From contig CADCXA010000025.1 of assembly GCA_902806565.1 (NCBI GenBank), positions 1 through 64,000 of the forward strand: DNA of 64,000 bases, read 5' to 3'. Both the position numbers and the translations under genes were made by a program. Origin of the DNA: Hypoxylon rubiginosum (taxonomy: Eukaryota; Ascomycota; Sordariomycetes; Xylariales; Hypoxylaceae). The notes beneath the pieces were generated by a model, which did no database searches, was not told the DNA's origin, and saw only the letters and a list, made by a program, of their open reading frames with translations. This document shows, piece after piece, positions 1 to 13,110 of the stretch. Each line of letters begins with the position of its first letter. Position 1 is the first letter of the stretch.

Positions 1-2317
1 TAATTAAAATATATAAAATATATATAAATAATTAATAATAAAACGTTAATATTTAAAAATAATTAAAACTTAAAAATATAATATTTATATTTTTATTAGT
101 TAATAAAAATATATATTAATAGTTTTATAATATATTTATATAATAAAATAATTAATATAATATTATTTTATAAAATATATATAATTTAAATATTATATAA
201 AAAATTAATAAAAATTATATTATATAAAAAATATTATTTAATTAAAACTTATAAAAACTAAAAATAAATAATTAAAATTATATAATTTAAATAAATATAA
301 AATATTATAATATTATATATAAAAATAATTTTTAAAAACTATAAATTTTAAAAATGTTTTATTTAAAATAAAATAGCTATAAATAAAATTAATAAAAAAT
401 TATTAATATTAATAAAAAGTTAAAAATATTAAAAATCTAAATATAATATTATTTTTTATATGTGGTAAATAAAAATTAAAAAATAAAATAAAAAAAGAAT
501 AAAAAATATTTAAAAATATTAAAAAAAAGTAAAAAAAACCAAAAGATATAATTAATTATAACTATTTATAAAAAACAAATAATAAATAATATAAACTAAA
601 TAAATTATATATAATATAATTATTATAAAAAAATACATTATTTAATATTAAATAAAATTAATTAAAACTATAAATTATTAAATAATAATTTATTTAAAAA
701 ATATAATTAAGTTACTTATAAAATATATAACTTAAAAAACTAATATTATATTTATTAAATTATTATTTTAATAATTTTTAGTTTTTTATTTTTATTTTTT
801 ATTTTTAAAATAATATTTTTTAATTATAAATTTAATAAGTTTTTTTTAAAATAATTTTAAAACTTAAGTTTTTTATTTTTAAGTTTAATTTTAATTATTT
901 ATAAATGTTTAAATAAATATATTATTTTTAATAATTTATTTATAATTATTATTTATAATATTTTTATTTTTATTTATTTATATTAATTATTAAATTATAT
1001 ATATAATTATTTTAATAAATTTAATAAAATTATAATTATATATTTAATATATTAATAAAAGTTATTTATAAAATTATTATATTTATTTTATTTTTTATTT
1101 ATAATATTTTTTTATAATATAAATAAACTTATTTTTAAATATATAAAACTTTTTATTAAATTTTATTTTAAAACTATAAATTTATTTTTCGCTTTTTTAT
1201 AAATATTAAAATTAATATATTTTTTATAAAAATATTATATAAAAATAATAAACATTTAAATTAATTTTAAATAATTTTTATAAAAATATAAAGAATATTT
1301 ATTATTAATTTTTTAAAAAATATAATTTAATATTTATTATTTTTATAATATTAAAAAAATATTTTTTATTAATTTATAATTAATTTTTTATTTATAAATA
1401 TTATTATTTAAAAAATATAATATTTTTTTTTTATTTATATAAAAATTAATTATATTATTTTTATTATTTTTATTTATTTTTAAGAAACCAACGTTTTTTT
1501 TTTAAATATAATTATATATTATTAAAAATTTTTAATAGTTATTTAAAAATTTATATTTTATATTTTTAATATTATTAATATTTATTAAAAAGATTTTTTT
1601 ATTATATTATTTATTTTTATTTTTTTATTAAAATTTTTAATATTTTTTTAAAATTAATTAATTATATTTTTTATTATTTTCAGTTTTTTTATTTAAATAA
1701 ATTATAATTTATTAATTATTTAATTATATATAAATTATATATATATATTTTTTTTAAAATAAGTTTATTTTTAATATAAATAATTTAATTATATAAAAAA
1801 ATTATATATTAAATTATACTTATTAATATATTTATATATTTTATAATTTATTTTTTAACGTTATTTATTTTAAAATATAAAATTATATTTTAAAAAAAAA
1901 ACTTTTTAGATTTTTTATTATTATTTAAAAACTATTAATTATTAGTTTTTAAAAGTTATTTAATTATATTTAATTATTTATATTTATAAATAATTTAAAT
2001 TAAACTTAAAACGTTTTTATTATATTATTAATTTTTTAATAAAATATAATTTCTTTTATTAAATTAGTTTTTAAAACGTTAAATATTATTATATTAAAAA
2101 TTTTATATTTTATTTTAAATATAAAAAAAACTTATTTAATTTCTTTTTAATTATTATTATTTTTAAATTAAAATAAATAAATAATTATATAAATAAAAAT
2201 ATTAAATTATTAATTAAAAATAATTTAATAATTTATTAAATTAATTTATTTTAAATATATATTTAGTTTTTTAATTTTAATTAAAAATTTAATAAATAAA
2301 TTTTTATTTATTAATAT

Positions 2318-2472
2318 TAAATCTAAAAATTAACTAGTGGCTAAAAATAAATAGATTTTTATTAAATAAGTTTTTAAATTAAGATTTAATATATAATAAT
2401 AATATAAAAATTATATTTTTTTAATTAAAAGATTTAAACTTAATTTAATTAACCTTTAAATTTAATAATTAA
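2318..2472 (+). repeat. Decayed direct repeat, left copy
   Basis: This stretch aligns without gaps over about 155 bases to 7562-7716, in the same orientation and 5244 bases away. The differences I can see are transitions, for example ACTAGTGG against ACCGGTAA. The spacing would suit two LTRs of one retrotransposon or two copies of a dispersed repeat. Homology beyond this core could not be followed by eye. Confidence 0.7.
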
Positions 2473-5400
2473 AAGTTTTATTATTATTTTTTTAACGTTA
2501 TTTATATATAAAAGAAATATTAAAATTATTTATTTAAAATGTTTATATAATTAAATAATAATAAAAGTAACTTTTTTAAGATTTTAATTAATTTAAAAAA
2601 TTAATATAATTAAAAAAATAAATTTAAGTTAAAAATTAAATTATTAAGGGTTTTTAATTATTTAATTAATAAGATTTTATTATTTAAAAAATTAAAGTTT
2701 TTTAATATAACTTTAAAAAAATATAATAAAAAAACCAATATTATTATTATTTTTATAAAATTAAATAAATTTATAAAATCTATTATAATAAAATTAAAAA
2801 AATTACATTTATTTTAAATTAAAAGAAAAAACGAAAATTAATTTACTTTAAATTTAATAAAAAATAAAAAAATTAATTATAAAATAAATATAAATTATTA
2901 TAATTAATATAAAAAACTATATATAAAATAAATTATAATAATAAAAAAACTTAATAATTATATATATTAAATTATAATAAATTATTATAAAATTATATAT
3001 TATATTATTAAAAAATTAATATAAAAATAATATTAAAAATTAAGCGTTTAATATAATAAAACTAAATTAAATAAAAAAGATAATATTAAAAAAAAATATA
3101 AAAAAATAATAATATTTTTTAAGAATTTTAAAAATATAAACTAATAATTATAAACTTAAAAAATAATTTTATGTAAAACTAAGTTTTATAAAATATTTAA
3201 AATATAATATTTAAACTTATAAGTAAAAATTTTTTTTAAATATAATAAAAAGATTTTATAAAAACTAAATTATTATTTATAAAATAATTAAGAAATTATA
3301 ATTTATTAATAATATTTTATAATATAAAAACCTTATAAATAATTTTTATAATTATATAGTTAAAATAATATATAAAATAAAAAAAATATTTAAAAAAGTT
3401 TTTAAATTTATTTATAATAAAAAAAATTTTAATAAAAAAAAATTAATTAATCCTCTTTTTATTTAACTAAAAAATAAAAATATAAATAAAAGAAAATTAT
3501 AAAAAAAAAGTTAAAATATTATAATAATTAATAACTATTTAGTATATAATTAATATTATTAGTTTATAAAATATTATTATATTTTTTTAAAAGAAATATA
3601 TAATAACTTTAAATTAAAAAATTAATTAATTTTTAAAATTAAAAAAAACTTTAAAAGATTTAAAGTTTTAAATATAAATATAATTACTTAAAAAAAATAA
3701 ATTAAAATTTAGGATTTTTTAATTTAAAAAAAAATTTAAAAAGTTATAAAAATAATTATATAATTAGTTTATAAAAAAAATATTAATTATATTTTTTATT
3801 TTAATAATAAATAAATATTTTTTAGTTTATTTAATTATTTTAAATAATAAATTAATTATTATTATAATAAATTAAATATATTATTTAATTAATTAAAAAT
3901 AAATATTATTTAATAATTATTTTTAATTAAAAAATTAAACCTTATTAATTTAAATATATAAAATAATAAATATATTAATTAAAAATATATTAATATTATT
4001 ATTAAATATAACTTATTATTTTTTATTATTAATTATTTTAGTTTTATTATAAAAATTAAAATATAAAAAGTTTTAATAAAATAATAAAATAAATTTAATT
4101 TATATATAAAAAAAAAAAAGATTTTATAAATAAAATTAAAAATATATATAAATAATATATAATAAGTTATTAAATTAATATATAAATAATAAAAAATATA
4201 TTTAATATTATTATAAAAAAATATAAATATAATATATAAATTAAATAAGTTTTTTAATTAAAAATACCTAGATATAATATTATAAATTAAAACACTTAAA
4301 ATTTTAAACTTTAAAATATTTTATAAACTTATTTTAAAAAATAGTTATTTAAAAATTAATAAAAATTAAATATAAAGTTTATAATATATTTAAAATAAAA
4401 TAATAAATTTAATATATTTTTAAATTAAATTATTAAATATTAAAAAAATAAATTACTTTTAATTTTTATAATTATAAAAAAGTATTTATTAAAGAAAATT
4501 TATATTTTATTTTTATATATTAAATATTAAAAGTAACTTAAAATTATATATTTAAAAATTACAAAATAAAAATAGTTTTTAATATAATAAATAATTATTT
4601 AAAATAGTTAAAATATTAATATAAAATCACTATAAAAATAATAAAAATTAATAATAAAATAATTATTAATAAATTAATTATTAAAAAAAGCTTAAAAATA
4701 TATAAAATTAAAGTTAAATTTTTAATATTAAATATATAAGCTTAAAATAACAAAGTTAAACGTTTAAAAAGTGTAATAAAAATAAAAGTGTATATAATAT
4801 AAATTAAAGTAAAATTATTAATATATTTATAATTAAAATTATTTAAAATTATTATTTATTTATATAATTATATATTAAAAATTAAAAATAACTAAAAGAA
4901 TTTATTTGATATATTTTTTAAAATAGTTAAATAAAAATAAAGATTTTTTATATTAAAAAATAAAAGATTAAACTAAATATATTTATAAATATATAAATAT
5001 AAAATATATATTATAATAAAAAATTAAAAGTTTTATTTAAATAAATTAAATAAATTAAGTTTAAAAGCTTAAATTAAATATTTAATTAATTATTAATTTT
5101 TAAATATATATTATATATAGATATTTTATTTAAATAAAATAATTAATATAAAAAATGTTATTTTTAATAAAAATAAAATATTTAATAAAAATTTAAATAT
5201 TTTTTAAGATAATTTAAAGATTATTAATATAAAAGAAATAACAGTTTTAGTTAAAAAATATACCTTATTAAATTCTAAAAAATATACCTTAAATAAAAAA
5301 TCTAAAGAAATAAAAGAAATTAATAATATATTATTTATTTTAAATATAATAAATATAATAAATAAAGAAAAATTAAACGTTAATATTAAAATAAAACATT

Positions 5401-7561
5401 TATATATTATAACTAAGTTTAAGTTATTATTTATATTATTATTAAATTTATTTTAAAACCTAGGATTTTATAAATTTAAACTATAAAAACTATATTTTTA
5501 ATAGGTTTTAAAGTTTTTTTTATATAAAAAATAAAATTAAAAATCCTAAACTAAATTAATATAAAAAAAATATTATAAAAAAAATAAAAGTTACATTAAA
5601 AATTTATTAAAAAAACGCCTTATTAATATAAAAAACTTGTAAATTATTTAATAAAATATCTTTTTAAATAAATAAAAAAAGATTATTTTAAAAACTATAT
5701 TTAAATAAAGTTTTAATTAAAAATTAAAAAAATAAATTTAATTATAAAAAAATATTAAATTTTAAATTATATATAAATATATATTTATAAATTTAATAAA
5801 TATAAATACTTTTTAAAATATAAAGTTAAACTTATTATATAAAAAAACCAATAAAAAACTATAATTAAATAAAATATATATTATTATTTTTACTAATAAA
5901 TTATTTAAAATATTATTAATAATAACTATTTATTTTAATTTTAAAATAATATAATATAATATAATAAATACTTTAATATATATTATTATAATAAATAAAA
6001 TTTTTATATATATATTATTAAAATACTAAAAAAAAAATATAATATTATAATTATATAAAACTTTTTATAAGTTAAAAATCTCGTTATTATTTTAATAAAA
6101 AAAATTTTTAAAAACTTTATTAAAATTAAGTTTTAAAAATATATTATATATATTATATTATTATATTAAAAAAAAAATTTAATATTTTTTTATATAAATA
6201 ATATAATTATAATATATTAAAAAAGTAATAAAATAATAATAATTAAAATAATTTTATAATTAAAAAAAAGATATTAAATAATTAAAAAAAACAAAGTTTA
6301 ATAATTCTTAAAAATTAAAATTATTTATAATTAATATTAAAAAAAAATTTAATTATTTTAAATTTTATATATTAAAAAAATAATTAAGTTAATTATTTTA
6401 CTTAATAAACTATTAAATATACTTATAATTTTATAAGAATTATTTTTATAAAAAAACTATATTATAAAATAAGAAATTTATTAATATTAATATAAAATTA
6501 ATTTAATATTATTTATAATTATATTTATTAAATTTAATATATTATTTATAGTTTTATAATTAGCTTAAATTTTTATAAACTTAAATAAAATCTATTAAAA
6601 AACAATAAATTAAATTATATAATATTTATATAAAATAAAATAATATATTTTATAAATAAAAAATAAAAACAATTTAATAATAATTAATAATATTTTTTTT
6701 ACTAATAATATAATAAATTATAAAAGTTTATAAACTTATATTATAACTTTATTTAATAAATTAATTAATTAAAAAATAAATAAATAAAATATTATTATTA
6801 TATTTATTATAAAAACTAAATTACTGGTATTAATTTAAATTATAAAAAAAATAATATATATTAAATAATTAATTAAAAAACTAAAAATTAAACTTAATTA
6901 TAAAAAAATTAAAATAAAATATAATAATATATAAACTATTAAACTAGTAACTTTAGAAATTACTTAATTTAAAACTAAATTAAAATATATAAATATTTAT
7001 AACTATTAATTTTATTAAAAAATTAAAAATAATTTAATTATAATTAAATATATATTATTAATAAAAATAAAAATAAATAAATTAATTAAAATATTATTAA
7101 CTTAAAAATAACTAAATTTATTAAACTAGTTAAATATTATAAATATTTAATATTTAATTAAAAAAAAAAAAACTAAAAAAACTTAATTAAAACTTAAAAA
7201 AATATATTAAATATTATTATAATATAAACCTAGATATTTATAACTTATATATATAACTTATATATAAACGTTATTTTATTAATTTAAAAGCTAGGGTTAA
7301 AATTAAAACACACGTAATATTTTAAATAAATATATATTAATAAAAAATAAGTTATTTTAAAATAATTATATATATAACTTATAAATTTTTTTTTTTTTTA
7401 GTTTTTTATACTTAAATACGTTTATTTATTTTTAAATAATTAAGCTTAGTTTTTTTACTTATTTAAACAATATATAATAAATATAAATATTTTAATTTTA
7501 TATTAATAATATTTAAATTTAAGTTTTTAATATAAATAATTATAAATTCAAAAAAATTTAT

Positions 7562-7716
7562 TAAATTTAAAAATTAACCGGTAATTAAAAATAAATAAAC
7601 CTTTATTAAATAAACTTTTAAATTAAAATTTAATATATAATAATAATATAAAAATTACACACTTTTTAATTAAAAAATTTAAATTTAATTTAATTAACTT
7701 TTAAATTTAATAATTA
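7562..7716 (+). repeat. Decayed direct repeat, right copy
   Basis: This is the partner of 2318-2472. It lies between the arms of the 7205-8340 inverted repeat, whereas I could not find such arms around the left copy. Each copy keeps a few C or G that the other has lost, as expected when RIP hits two copies independently. Confidence 0.7.
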
Positions 7717-8012
7717 ATTATTTTTTTTAAAAATAAAATAAACGTTTTAAAAACTTTTTTTATTAATAGTTATTAAAATTATAATATTAATATAAAAAAA
7801 CTAAATTATTATTTATTAATAATTATTTTTAATTTATTTAAATTTTTTAATATTAAAAATATTAAAAATATTAATTTATTAATTTAAAAATAATTTTTAA
7901 ATTAAAATTCTTTTTATATAATATTATTATTATTTTTTAAAAATAAAATAAAAAAATATTATTATATATTATTTAAATAAATAAAAAAATTAAACTTAAT
8001 TATTTAAAAATA

Positions 8013-8212
8013 AATAAATATATTTAAATATAAAAAACTTTAATAAAAAATCTATAAATTATATATATAATTATTTTAAAATAATTTATTTTTTATTAAT
8101 TATTATATATTATTTAAATTAATAAATATATTTAAATATAAAAAAATAAAAAAAAAACTTATAAATTATATATATAATTATTTTAAAATAATTTATTTTT
8201 TATTAATATATA
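8013..8212 (+). repeat. Tandem duplication, ~107-bp unit
   Basis: Two units, about 8013-8100 and 8120-8206, share a run beginning AATAAATATATTTAAATATA and ending in TTTATTTTTTATTAAT. The second unit is also the inner part of the right arm of the 7205-8340 inverted repeat. Confidence 0.6.
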
Positions 8213-9006
8213 TTTATTTAAAATATTATATATATTTTAATTTTAATTTTAATTTTTAAATTAATAAAATAACATTTATATATAAATTATATATATAAAT
8301 TATAAATATTTAAATTTATATTATAATAATAATTATATTTTTTATTTTTTATTATTAAAATTATATATAAATTTTTAGATTTTTTATATTTAAATTTTAA
8401 ATTTTAATTTAATAAACGTTATATTTAAACTTATAAATATAATAATATAAATTACTATATATAACTTATTAATTTATTAAATAAATTTAAATTATTAAAA
8501 TAAACTTAAAAGTTATATAATTTATTAAAAGTTTTTTATTTTTTATATAATTTTTTTAATTATATAAACACGGCTAGGTTATATTACTAGTTAATATTAT
8601 TATAATTTTAGTTTTTATATATTTTATATATTTTTTATAAATATTATAACAACGGATTTTTATTATAAAAAACCGTTATATATAATTTATTTTAATTATT
8701 TTATTATATATAATAGTTATTTAATTATATAATTTAATTATTTATTTATATATTAAATTAAATTTTAAATAAAAAGTTTTAAATAATAGTTATTAAAAAT
8801 TAAAAGTGGTTATTAAAAGTATAAAATAGTTATTAAAAGTAAAATTTAGTTATTATTATTATTAAATTTAATTTTTAAAAATAATTAAATATAATTAATA
8901 AAATATATAAAATTATTAAAGTTTTAATTAATTAATATTTATTTTTTTACTTATTTTTTTATATAAAATTTAAAATAATAATATTAATAATAATAACACT
9001 TTTAAA

Positions 9007-9117
9007 ATTATTAAAATAAAACCATTAAAACCATTAAAATTATTAAAATTATTAAAATTATTAAAATTATTAAAACCATTAAAATTATTAAAACTATTAA
9101 AATTATTAAAACCATTT
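9007..9117 (+). repeat. 9-bp minisatellite
   Basis: About twelve tandem units of the form A(C/T)(C/T)ATTAAA occur here, mixing ACCATTAAA, ACTATTAAA and ATTATTAAA. The variation between units is C to T only, as expected from partial RIP or cytosine deamination of an original ACC unit. Confidence 0.85.
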
Positions 9118-9235
9118 AATATTAAAATTATTATTATAATATTTACTAGTAAATATATTTTATTATTATATAATTTTTATTAATATAATATATTATTAAA
9201 TTATAAAATTATAATATAATAAATAAAATAATAAA

Positions 9236-9307
9236 AAATATTTAAAATATTTAAAAATACTTAAAAATATTTAAAAATATTTAAAAATATTTATAAATAC
9301 TTAAAAG
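9236..9307 (+). repeat. 10-bp minisatellite
   Basis: About seven tandem units of TA(C/T)TTAAAAA. Units again differ mainly by C or T at the third position. It lies between the 9-bp array and the ~21-bp array. Confidence 0.8.
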
Positions 9308-9326
9308 ATTTTTTAAAATAATAATA

Positions 9327-9437
9327 AAATAAGCAATTAATATATTAAATAAGTAACTAATATATATTAAATAAGTAACTAATATATTAAATAAGTAACT
9401 AATGTAATATATAGGTAACTAATATAATATACAAGCA
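9327..9437 (+). repeat. ~21-bp minisatellite at the edge of the A+T block
   Basis: Five or six tandem units are built around AAGTAACTAATATATTAAAT. Units nearer the gene side keep more G and C (GGTAACTAAT, CAAGCAACC), while those nearer the block are almost pure A+T. It marks the boundary of the RIP-affected domain. Confidence 0.75.
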
Positions 9438-9604
9438 ACCATTTTAACCTGGCAACTAATATATCTTACGTATAACGGTTTCCTAAAAACGCAACGGTTG
9501 TTAAATCTAAAAAAGTTGTGCGCAAATATATTGGTTATAAAAAACCCCCCTCCCCCGCTATGGTAGACTTCTCGTTTACCAACCTATATATATTATTTCA
9601 ACCT

Positions 9605-10549
9605 TCATGTAGTCTTTCTTAACAACAACCAAGATATTGTAATTAATGCCTTTATGGCTGCAACAAACCATAAACTTGGCTGGACGGCGGTCGTAGCCTT
9701 GGAAATCCACCCTCCACATATCGCGCCTAGCAGAGTCAGCACGAAAGCCACCGCCCGTCGATTCCTCTTTACGTTCTTTTTAAGCGGTTCGAGAATTCGC
9801 TCATCGCTCACAAGATCACACAGTAGACTTGTGATGACCACTGTGGGAACCTCGCTGACCCCTAGTCCACGGCTGTTAACAATCTGGCCTGCGGCTTGGA
9901 AACTAAGAAGTCCGATGGGTACGAGTTCTACGAAATCGACGTCGGCTGGATCCCGTCGCGACGGATAGGTGCCGTCTACGATGCCCGTCTGGATGATAGC
10001 TGCTGCGATGACGACGCACACCGTTTGCACGACGAATGAGGAGAAGAGAGTTCTCCGAAGTCGTCCGCCGCCCATCAGCTTATGGAATCGGGAGAAGGCT
10101 AGACAGCCCATGGTGAAACAGCCTATTGAGAAAAGAGAGCGCGCCCATCCGTAAGGCTTGCTGTTTTGACCGGATGTGCCGAGCGCGACGAAGACGGTGT
10201 TTCCTAAGAAAATAATTTAGAGCCGGATTCGCCAACGGGAGTTAGCCAACAAAGGCGTATGTGCCATGGCGTACCAGTCTGCATCGATACGAAAGTACCG
10301 TAGGCTTAAGGGTAACAGGGTCAGCTAATAAATACCCGTGGATGGATACTGTTTTGACTAGTGCTCACCGTTGTATAAAGTCCCATCAGTGAGTCCTGTT
10401 GCAAAACAACAGGCCAGTAGAGGCAAAGACCCTACGGTCGTATCTACCTCCTCGGAGAGTTGGCCCCAAAAACTGCGAACAGAGAGACGAGTCTTGGGTG
10501 GCTCGAAGCCAGCGACGGCGTTGGATTCGAGCTTTTCTTCGTCTACCAT
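9605..10549 (-). CDS. DUF1275 (YoaK-like) membrane protein
   Basis: I read three exons: 10369-10549, 10275-10304 and 9605-10203, giving 269 aa. The 64- and 71-bp introns have GTGAGC and GTACGC donors and TAAG and TTAG acceptors, and the phases close. The protein has the landmarks of fungal DUF1275 proteins: LPLLACCFATGLTDGTLYNA followed by YGTFVSMQTGNTVF near the start, then SFQAAGQIV, VLTLLGAICGGWIS and a hydrophobic C-terminus, giving about six membrane segments. The family is of unknown function; substrate transport is only a guess. Start chosen: the Met of MVDEEKLES, the first in this frame. The 3' end lies about 165 bases from the A+T-rich block, yet the coding sequence keeps normal base composition with no stop. 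Confidence 0.88.
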
Positions 10550-11176
10550 ATCGAGAGGGATAATAATGTGATAGCAATAGAGAGAAGAGTGCGGCCTGAA
10601 TGACGATTCATGGGAGGTCTGCTTGATATTTGAGCATGGCTGGCATGTAGTTAAGATGGGGCTGTATGTGAACTAATAAGTCCGGCCTGTCGCCTGTGTT
10701 GACTAAGTGGGCCAGCGTCTAGAACGACCATTTAGATTGACCGTCGCGGCTAACTATCTCACTTCCAGGACAAGGTTGATGACAGAAGCCTCATTCCCTA
10801 GTCCTTCTTGGCTATCGGCTAATGCATATGCAGGAAAGGTCCGGATATGCTAAATCCCTCAGCATCTTGCATCATGCGCGACTCGAAGACCCCCGGTGTT
10901 CGTTATTGGTGTTAGAACTTAGTGTTGGTATCGCGTTACCACGCGATCTATGGCAGCACGGCGATGACGGAAGAGGAGGAAAAGGAACAAGGAAAGGAGG
11001 TAGTCCAGTACACTACTTGGACAGGAGTCGGGACCTGTCCATTCTTCAGCGAAACAACTTGGCTGGCCAACTTTTTACCACCCGTACTGACTGAGAGACC
11101 GGGTATTCAAAGCGTAGAGATGCTGTCGACAAACTAGATACACTGTGAGAACAGTAGAAATTCAACGTACCTAGAT

Positions 11177-11216
11177 CTGGCTAGCTGGCTAGCTGGCTGG
11201 CTGGCTGGCTGGCTGG
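11177..11216 (+). repeat. CTGG/CTAG microsatellite
   Basis: Tandem CTGG units with two CTAG variants at the left end, about ten tetramers in all. It lies in non-coding sequence. Confidence 0.9.
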
Positions 11217-13110
11217 AATATCGCTACTATCCGATTTAGTAAGCTGATGTGACCCATGCAATGTCTCGGACGAGCGCCGAGCCTCCCCCTTCTCCCCCCC
11301 CCAAGCTGGCCATCCGACTCCGGTACTTATTTCGGCGCCGCTGCTACGGCTCCTTCTTAGCGGCCGTGATTCGCTGCTGCTTGTCTGCTTGTCTCCCATG
11401 GTGTTTAGCCTCCCCGGAGTTAAGTCAAATGACCCAATCAACGGCCATCCAATAGAGTCTGCACTCTTCGGAACCTGTAGATACCGCAGGTGTTTGGTGG
11501 TCGAGTGGCGAGCTACATGGCAAGGGGAGGGGGTCGACGTCGTTCACCTTGGGAATAAAGCTGGATCTTCCGGTGCCAAAGGAAATCGAAGTAGTTGGAC
11601 GTCGTTAGGTCGATCAGTTTCTCCTTTTTCTCCCCTTGTGAGCGCCTTCGCTTCGCCACGGCAGGTACCTAGGTAATTAGCTGAATAACGGCCTCTGGAC
11701 GGGCCCGGTGGCTCAAACGCCAGCTCAAATTGATGCAAAGAAGGCCCGATGGAGAATATGATAGATCGAGTTTATTGTAGGTGGATGGATCTAACTTGGC
11801 GCCAAGGTGATGTGATATCTTGCCGTGTCTATTTTATGTGCTCGCTAGGAGTTCCTTCATCACAGTTGCTGGCAACTCGTTGTCTCTCGAAGACTCTCAG
11901 CAACTGTTCCGCCTCACACGAACATACCACGAACTAGCATACTTATGATTACCCAAAGCTTCGCCTGTTGTTTACCACGGCCCTGTTGTCAATATGCTCT
12001 GCTAGGTAAGTGGGCTAAGTTGGCTGGTATTATTATTGCTAGTTATTATTATAGGAATAGGAATCTGGCGAGAACAGGAGAGAAATATTAGACACTGCAT
12101 ATAACACCTTGCACGGGCATGAGGGGAAGGGCAGGGAGGCACGAAGCGCGATCAGTACAGGGTCGATCGACATCGAAGACGTTCTTGGCCTTGATCCTTC
12201 ATGTATAGATATGCACGCATTGGACATTTCCTCAACGAAGCCTGGATCTTGGCAAGCCTCGGATCCAACAAGTACTTGACAAACATGTGTGGCAAACGTG
12301 CTAGTTACGGGACGAGCATGCTGGTATCTAGGGTGACTCTATGGTGGCCCTTTTGGCAGAGGAATTGACGAGTAACGATTATCGTTTGTCCAACAGCTAG
12401 TTGGGAACCTGCAAGCCTCCTGTGTGCTCAACACGTCACGGTCTCGTACCCCGTAACGTTTGCCAAGGACACCATATGCAAGGCTCAGCAGCTGAGGCTG
12501 CTTTTTCCGGCTCGGCCCGCTGTACGTTGTGAGCAGTTCTGCAAGAGTATCCACTTAGAGACACCAAGGTCTGGAACATTCTAATTCGCCCGTTCTTCTT
12601 GGAGCTAGACTGACCTCACAGATATAAATACAAGACCTACATAGATACTTGACCATATACATCACCCCCTGAAGCATGTCAGCGGTGCTTAGGCGAAAGG
12701 CGCAGCTTTCTTGGCTGAGCTGTAAATTGGCGCCATGAACAAGTAGAGCTTCATGATTGGGTGACCACTGCCCCTTAGCCAAAACTCGTTTAGTCTTCGC
12801 GCGGTGTCCGGGTACTACCTACGTACGACTACGACTGCGTCGGAACACTGAGGGCCTGGGGAAGAACGCCACAGGAGTTAACCAAAGTGGCGCTACTGCT
12901 TTATACAGACCAGTGTATGAATGGAGAGGATCACCGTACGTCTAGCTTATACCCTGGATGTACGTTATCATCTAAAGAAATTATAGGTTTATTTGCGGAG
13001 CACCTACGGCAACTTTCGAGACAATCCAGGTAGCACGGACGATAACTGATCCTCAAGCCCAGCTGAAAGACAGAGAGCTATACTCATGTCAGGTAGCCAT
13101 GGGAACATCC

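Larger units (their letters stand above)
7205..8340. repeat. Large inverted repeat with ~235-bp arms (RIP-mutated)
   Basis: The stretch 7205-7440 matches the reverse complement of 8105-8340 over most of its length, with about 665 bases between the arms. Mismatches are nearly all transitions: ACACACG in the left arm is ATATATA in the complement of the right arm, CCTAGA is TTTAAA, GCTAGGG is ATTAAAA and AACGTT is AATGTT. The right arm is more decayed. The form suits a TIR transposon of about 1.1 kb or two dispersed repeats inserted head to head. No transposase can be read, and arm ends are approximate. Confidence 0.7.
1..9440. other. A+T-rich RIP-mutated block (gene-free)
   Basis: Most 60-base lines here hold only about one to five G or C, so the block is roughly 95% A+T by eye, and it becomes normal sequence within about 100 bases near 9440. 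No reading frame of useful length exists. Remaining C is mostly in CT, CC or CG contexts, and CA/TG dinucleotides look scarce. Repeat copies inside the block differ by C/T and G/A only. This is what RIP does to duplicated DNA in Pezizomycotina. The original sequences were probably transposons, but no protein can be read. The block may extend beyond the window start. A mitochondrial origin is unlikely because the sequence runs straight into nuclear genes with spliceosomal introns. Confidence 0.9.

Noticed and set aside
1..9440. Mitochondrial DNA or a centromere as the identity of the A+T-rich block
   Set aside because: Mitochondrial genes or tRNAs would be readable and are absent, and the sequence joins nuclear genes. 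A centromere cannot be excluded, but nothing specific supports it; transition-only repeat differences point to RIP.
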